Of a DNA stretch of 7,574 nucleotides, positions 5,656 through 7,574 are shown in pieces. How positions within the stretch are numbered: position 1 is the stretch's first letter; every line of letters begins with the position of its first letter. Made by a program: the position numbers and the translations under genes. Source of the stretch: SIG603 sp964370775 (GTDB lineage: Bacteria; Bacillota; Clostridia; Oscillospirales; Acutalibacteraceae); contig CAYJKT010000054.1 in the NCBI GenBank assembly GCA_964370775.1, forward strand, positions 1 through 7,574. The letters are read 5' to 3'. The notes beneath the pieces were generated by a model, which saw nothing but the letters and a program-made list of their open reading frames with translations, ran no database searches and had not been told where the DNA came from.

Positions 5656-5676
5656 TTATAATTAACAATTTGTTCA
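5656..5676 (-). promoter_or_regulatory. Conserved upstream box of copy B
   Basis: This is the counterpart of 4250-4270, with the identical 12-base core TGTTAATTATAA ending 19 bp before the -35, and two differences in the remaining nine bases. See the copy A entry for interpretation. Confidence 0.6.
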
Positions 5677-5731
5677 TGTTGTTTATTTCTGTATTTAACC
5701 TTTTTAGTATTTTACATTATTTTCTATATAA

Positions 5732-5742
5732 TTTATTCATAA
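5732..5742 (-). repeat. Distal TTTATTCATAA motif upstream of copy B
   Basis: An exact 11-base match to 4327-4337, about 56 bp beyond the conserved box as in copy A. It is part of the non-coding stretch 5545-5773, which otherwise holds the leader hairpin, promoter and box listed separately. I see no gene in that stretch. Confidence 0.45.
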
Positions 5743-5773
5743 ATACGTATGACCATTGGTTCAAAATATAACA

Positions 5774-5817
5774 AAAGCTCCTGTCACATTCGCCTGCTTG
5801 AATATGACAAGAACTTT
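5774..5817 (-). terminator. Intrinsic terminator of the small unit at 5927-6187
   Basis: Arms 5774-5791 and 5800-5817 form an 18-bp stem with an eight-base loop. Three positions pair as G-U on the minus-strand RNA but would be A-C mismatches on the plus strand, so the structure belongs to minus-strand transcripts. It is followed by a T-rich tail (TGTTATATTTT, 5763-5773). That tail is nearly the same as the one after the copy B terminator. No annotated-size gene ends just before it; the nearest minus-strand frame stops at 5927. The 109 bp between (5818-5926) hold no further gene I can support. Confidence 0.75.
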
Positions 5818-5926
5818 CGTTTAATTTATGGTCTTTATTATGATTTTATACTTTGTACTATTTAGAATTATACTCTCAGTCATTATGGTACTTATCATTT
5901 TTTTGTATATCTTTTACTAATTTAGG

Positions 5927-6079
5927 CTAACAACGTCCCTTATTAGCAATCCCCAAAGAGACACATTTTACATTTCCTATAACTTTGTTTTTCCTTGTTT
6001 TAGCTAGAATAGCACTTCCTATTAACAATACCGATACTACGCTAGACACAGCTGATACTATAACTCTGGATCTTAACAT
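5927..6079 (-). CDS. Small single-pass membrane protein, possibly starting at ATT (hypothetical)
   Basis: From ATG 6079 the frame encodes 50 residues: M-L-R-S-R, a hydrophobic segment at about 6-26 rich in V, S, L, I and A, then a basic stretch K-T-R-K-N-K and C-terminus N-K-G-R-C. I do not recognise the family. The frame stays open upstream for 10 more codons (I-I-Y-V-S-K-K-E-K-V) to a TAA at 6110-6112. The strong Shine-Dalgarno AAAGGAG (6115-6121) lies five and eight bases from ATT codons at 6107-6109 and 6104-6106, but 35 bases from the ATG, and no ATG, GTG or TTG lies in between. Translation may therefore start at ATT (59-60 residues), use the distant ATG, or have been lost by a start-codon mutation. 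Its promoter (6159-6187) and terminator (5774-5817) argue that the unit is real. The size and topology also suit a type I toxin, but no antisense promoter is clear. Confidence 0.5.
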   Translation of the reverse strand: MLRSRVIVSAVSSVVSVLLIGSAILAKTRKNKVIGNVKCVSLGIANKGRC

Positions 6080-6158
6080 AACTTTTTCTTTTTTTGATAC
6101 GTAAATAATTTAGTCTCCTTTCTAAGCTAAGTTTTATGTTGTAGAAGTTTATGTCTAT

Positions 6159-6187
6159 ATTATAACACTTTAACAAAATATATGCAA
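6159..6187 (-). promoter_or_regulatory. Strong promoter of the small membrane-protein unit
   Basis: On the minus strand TTGCAT (6182-6187), 17 bases, and a perfect TATAAT (6159-6164) preceded by TGT (extended -10). The start near 6152 gives a leader of about 45 bases that includes AAAGGAG at 6115-6121. It lies between the PEP carboxykinase terminator and the small frame, so it serves only this unit. The stretch 6188-6312 upstream is AT-rich with no feature I can support. Confidence 0.75.
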
Positions 6188-6312
6188 TAGCATAGTATTT
6201 ATTTGAACATATTTTACAACACAATATAAGTGCTAATATGAATTTGTTTTATCCTTAACGTATAATATAGTTAAAAATATAAATTATTCTTATTTTTTTA
6301 TATATTTTTACG

Positions 6313-6344
6313 AAAAAAATGGGAGAAACACAAAGTTTCTCCCA
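6313..6344 (-). terminator. Intrinsic terminator of pckG
   Basis: A perfect 10-bp stem (6320-6329 with 6335-6344) with loop ACAAA is followed in the minus direction by seven T (6313-6319). It begins about 28 bases after the pckG stop codon. This is a textbook strong terminator that isolates pckG from the downstream small unit. Confidence 0.93.
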
Positions 6345-6372
6345 AAATTATAAGCTTATTTAAAAGTTAAAA

Positions 6373-7574
6373 TTATGCTTTAACTCTTTCTTTTAGTCCG
6401 TCAAGCTCTGCACGTAATTCTTTTGGTAGGTTATCACCGAATTTTGTGTAGAATTCTTCTGCACTGTCAGCTTCTTTTGCCCATTTAGCATTGTCAACTG
6501 CTAGGATGCTTTCTAGTTGAGCTTTTGTGAACTCGCCTTCTAAGCCTTCTAGGTTGATATCGTCTGCATTTGGTACATAACCGATAGCTGTTTCGTTAGC
6601 GCCAACTTTATCGTCGCATCTGTCGATGATCCACTCAAGAACACGCATGTTATCGCCAAATCCAGGCCAGATAAATTTGCCGTTCTCGTCTAGACGGAAC
6701 CAGTTAACGTTGAAGATTTTAGGTGCTTTATCGCCTAATTTTTCGCCCATTTCGATCCAATGTTTGAAGTAGTCACCCATGTTGTAACCACAGAATGGTA
6801 ACATAGCCATTGGGTCACGTCTTAGAACACCAGCTGCGCTCATAGCTGCTGCTGTTGTCTCTGAACCTGTGATAGAACCTACGAATACACCGTTGTTCCA
6901 GTCTCTTGATTGGTATACAAGAGGTAGAGTGTCAGGACGACGTCCGCCGAAGATGATAGCTGAGATAGGAACACCAGCAAGTGATTCGAACTCTGAGCTT
7001 ATGCAAGGGCAGTTTTTAGCAAGTGCTGTGAAACGGCTGTTTGGATGTGCGCCTTTTTCTTCTGAAGTTTGGCCATTCCAAGCTTCGCCTTTCCAGTTAA
7101 GTGCATTTGTTGGAGGATTTTTATCAAGACCTTCCCACCAAATTGTGTTGTCGTCTAAGTTATGAACAACGTTTGTGAAGATTGTATCTTGTAGAGTTGT
7201 TTTTAGAGCATTAGGGTTAGATTTGTCGTTAGTACCAGGAGCAACGCCGAAGAAGCCGTTCTCTGGGTTGATAGCATATAGTCTGCCGTCATCACCTTGA
7301 CGCATCCAAGCAATGTCATCACCAACACACCATACTTTGTAACCTTTGTTTACATAGCCTTGTGGTGGGATCATCATAGCTAAGTTTGTTTTACCGCAAG
7401 CAGATGGGAACGCTGCAGCAACATATTTAACTTCGCCTTTTGGATTTTCAAGACCTAGGATAAGCATGTGTTCTGCCATCCAGCCTTCGTTTCTAGCTTG
7501 GTAAGAAGCAATTCTTAATGCGAAGCATTTTTTACCAAGAAGAACGTTACCACCGTAACCTGAGTTAACAGAGA
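6373..7574 (-). CDS. pckG: Phosphoenolpyruvate carboxykinase (GTP), 5'-truncated by the window edge
   Basis: It catalyses oxaloacetate + GTP to PEP + CO2 + GDP, in the cytosol, in gluconeogenesis or, in fermenters, the reverse carboxylating direction. The visible 399 residues are the C-terminal part of a protein usually about 600 long; the frame is open to the window edge at 7574, so the ATG at 7479 is internal. Visible sites (fragment numbering) are the substrate loop S4-G-Y-G-G-N9, G13-K-K15 with the Mn-binding lysine, and A33-E-H35 with the Mn-binding histidine. The P-loop with the GTP-class cysteine is S57-A-C-G-K-T-N63, and the metal-binding motif is V-G-D85-D86. Further on are N-S-R-F, F-G-G-R-R-P-D, and the guanine-pocket segments N-W-F-R and F-I-W-P-G-F-G-D-N. 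All expected catalytic residues in the visible part are present. Own terminator at 6313-6344; promoter outside the window. Confidence 0.97.
   Translation of the reverse strand, partial: SVNSGYGGNVLLGKKCFALRIASYQARNEGWMAEHMLILGLENPKGEVKYVAAAFPSACGKTNLAMMIPPQGYVNKGYKVWCVGDDIAWMRQGDDGRLYAINPENGFFGVAPGTNDKSNPNALKTTLQDTIFTNVVHNLDDNTIWWEGLDKNPPTNALNWKGEAWNGQTSEEKGAHPNSRFTALAKNCPCISSEFESLAGVPISAIIFGGRRPDTLPLVYQSRDWNNGVFVGSITGSETTAAAMSAAGVLRRDPMAMLPFCGYNMGDYFKHWIEMGEKLGDKAPKIFNVNWFRLDENGKFIWPGFGDNMRVLEWIIDRCDDKVGANETAIGYVPNADDINLEGLEGEFTKAQLESILAVDNAKWAKEADSAEEFYTKFGDNLPKELRAELDGLKERVKA

Noticed and set aside
6042..6224. 60-codon minus-strand open frame upstream of the small membrane protein
   Set aside because: It starts upstream of the strong promoter's -35, has no Shine-Dalgarno, and overlaps the better-supported frame at 5927-6079 in another phase. 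Its composition looks like translated AT-rich non-coding DNA.
6869..7165. 98-codon plus-strand open frame opposite pckG
   Set aside because: It is antisense to strongly conserved pckG coding sequence and is explained by its codon bias.

Overview
The window is AT-rich, with strong AAAGGAGG-type ribosome binding sites, TTGaca/TATAAT promoters and U-tailed hairpin terminators. This points to a low-GC Gram-positive bacterium. A GTP-type PEP carboxykinase, surface proteins with P-x-T-G-D sorting signals, and a small protein resembling a clostridial spore-associated family suggest Clostridia, perhaps Lachnospirales. That placement is inference.

Layout. Positions 1-25 are the 5' end of a minus-strand tRNA, with its promoter at 47-75. 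Next are four genes that each appear to be transcribed separately. Three are on the minus strand: rlmA (106-900, 23S rRNA guanine methyltransferase), a lipoprotein rhodanese (963-1346) and a 56-residue conserved small protein (1487-1657). The fourth, divergent gene (1780-2895, plus) encodes a membrane-anchored DUF4097-like beta-repeat protein. A two-way terminator at 2912-2947 closes it against the oncoming gene.

Positions 2960-5530 hold two tandem minus-strand paralogues. Both encode cell-wall surface proteins with the same plan: signal peptide, Thr/Gly-rich linker, two InlB/Flg_new-type beta repeats, an X2-like Ig domain, a Thr/Pro stalk, an A-P-(K/Q)-T-G sorting motif, a membrane segment and a basic tail. 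The duplication covers more than the coding sequence. Each copy has the same promoter elements, a conserved 21-bp box exactly 19 bp upstream of the -35, a leader hairpin whose stem sequence differs but whose pairing is kept, and a related terminator.

Positions 5763-6187 contain what looks like a complete small transcription unit on the minus strand: a strong extended -10 promoter, a strong Shine-Dalgarno, a reading frame of 50-60 codons with one hydrophobic segment, and a hairpin terminator. No ATG, GTG or TTG lies at the right distance from the Shine-Dalgarno; only two ATT codons do. This is the most unusual item in the window.

The right end (6373-7574, minus) is the C-terminal two-thirds of a GTP-dependent PEP carboxykinase (pckG), cut by the window edge and followed by a strong terminator. 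The window mixes housekeeping genes with a cell-envelope set (lipoprotein rhodanese, DUF4097 protein, two sortase substrates, small membrane peptide). Nearly every gene has its own promoter and terminator, so I see no multi-gene operon.
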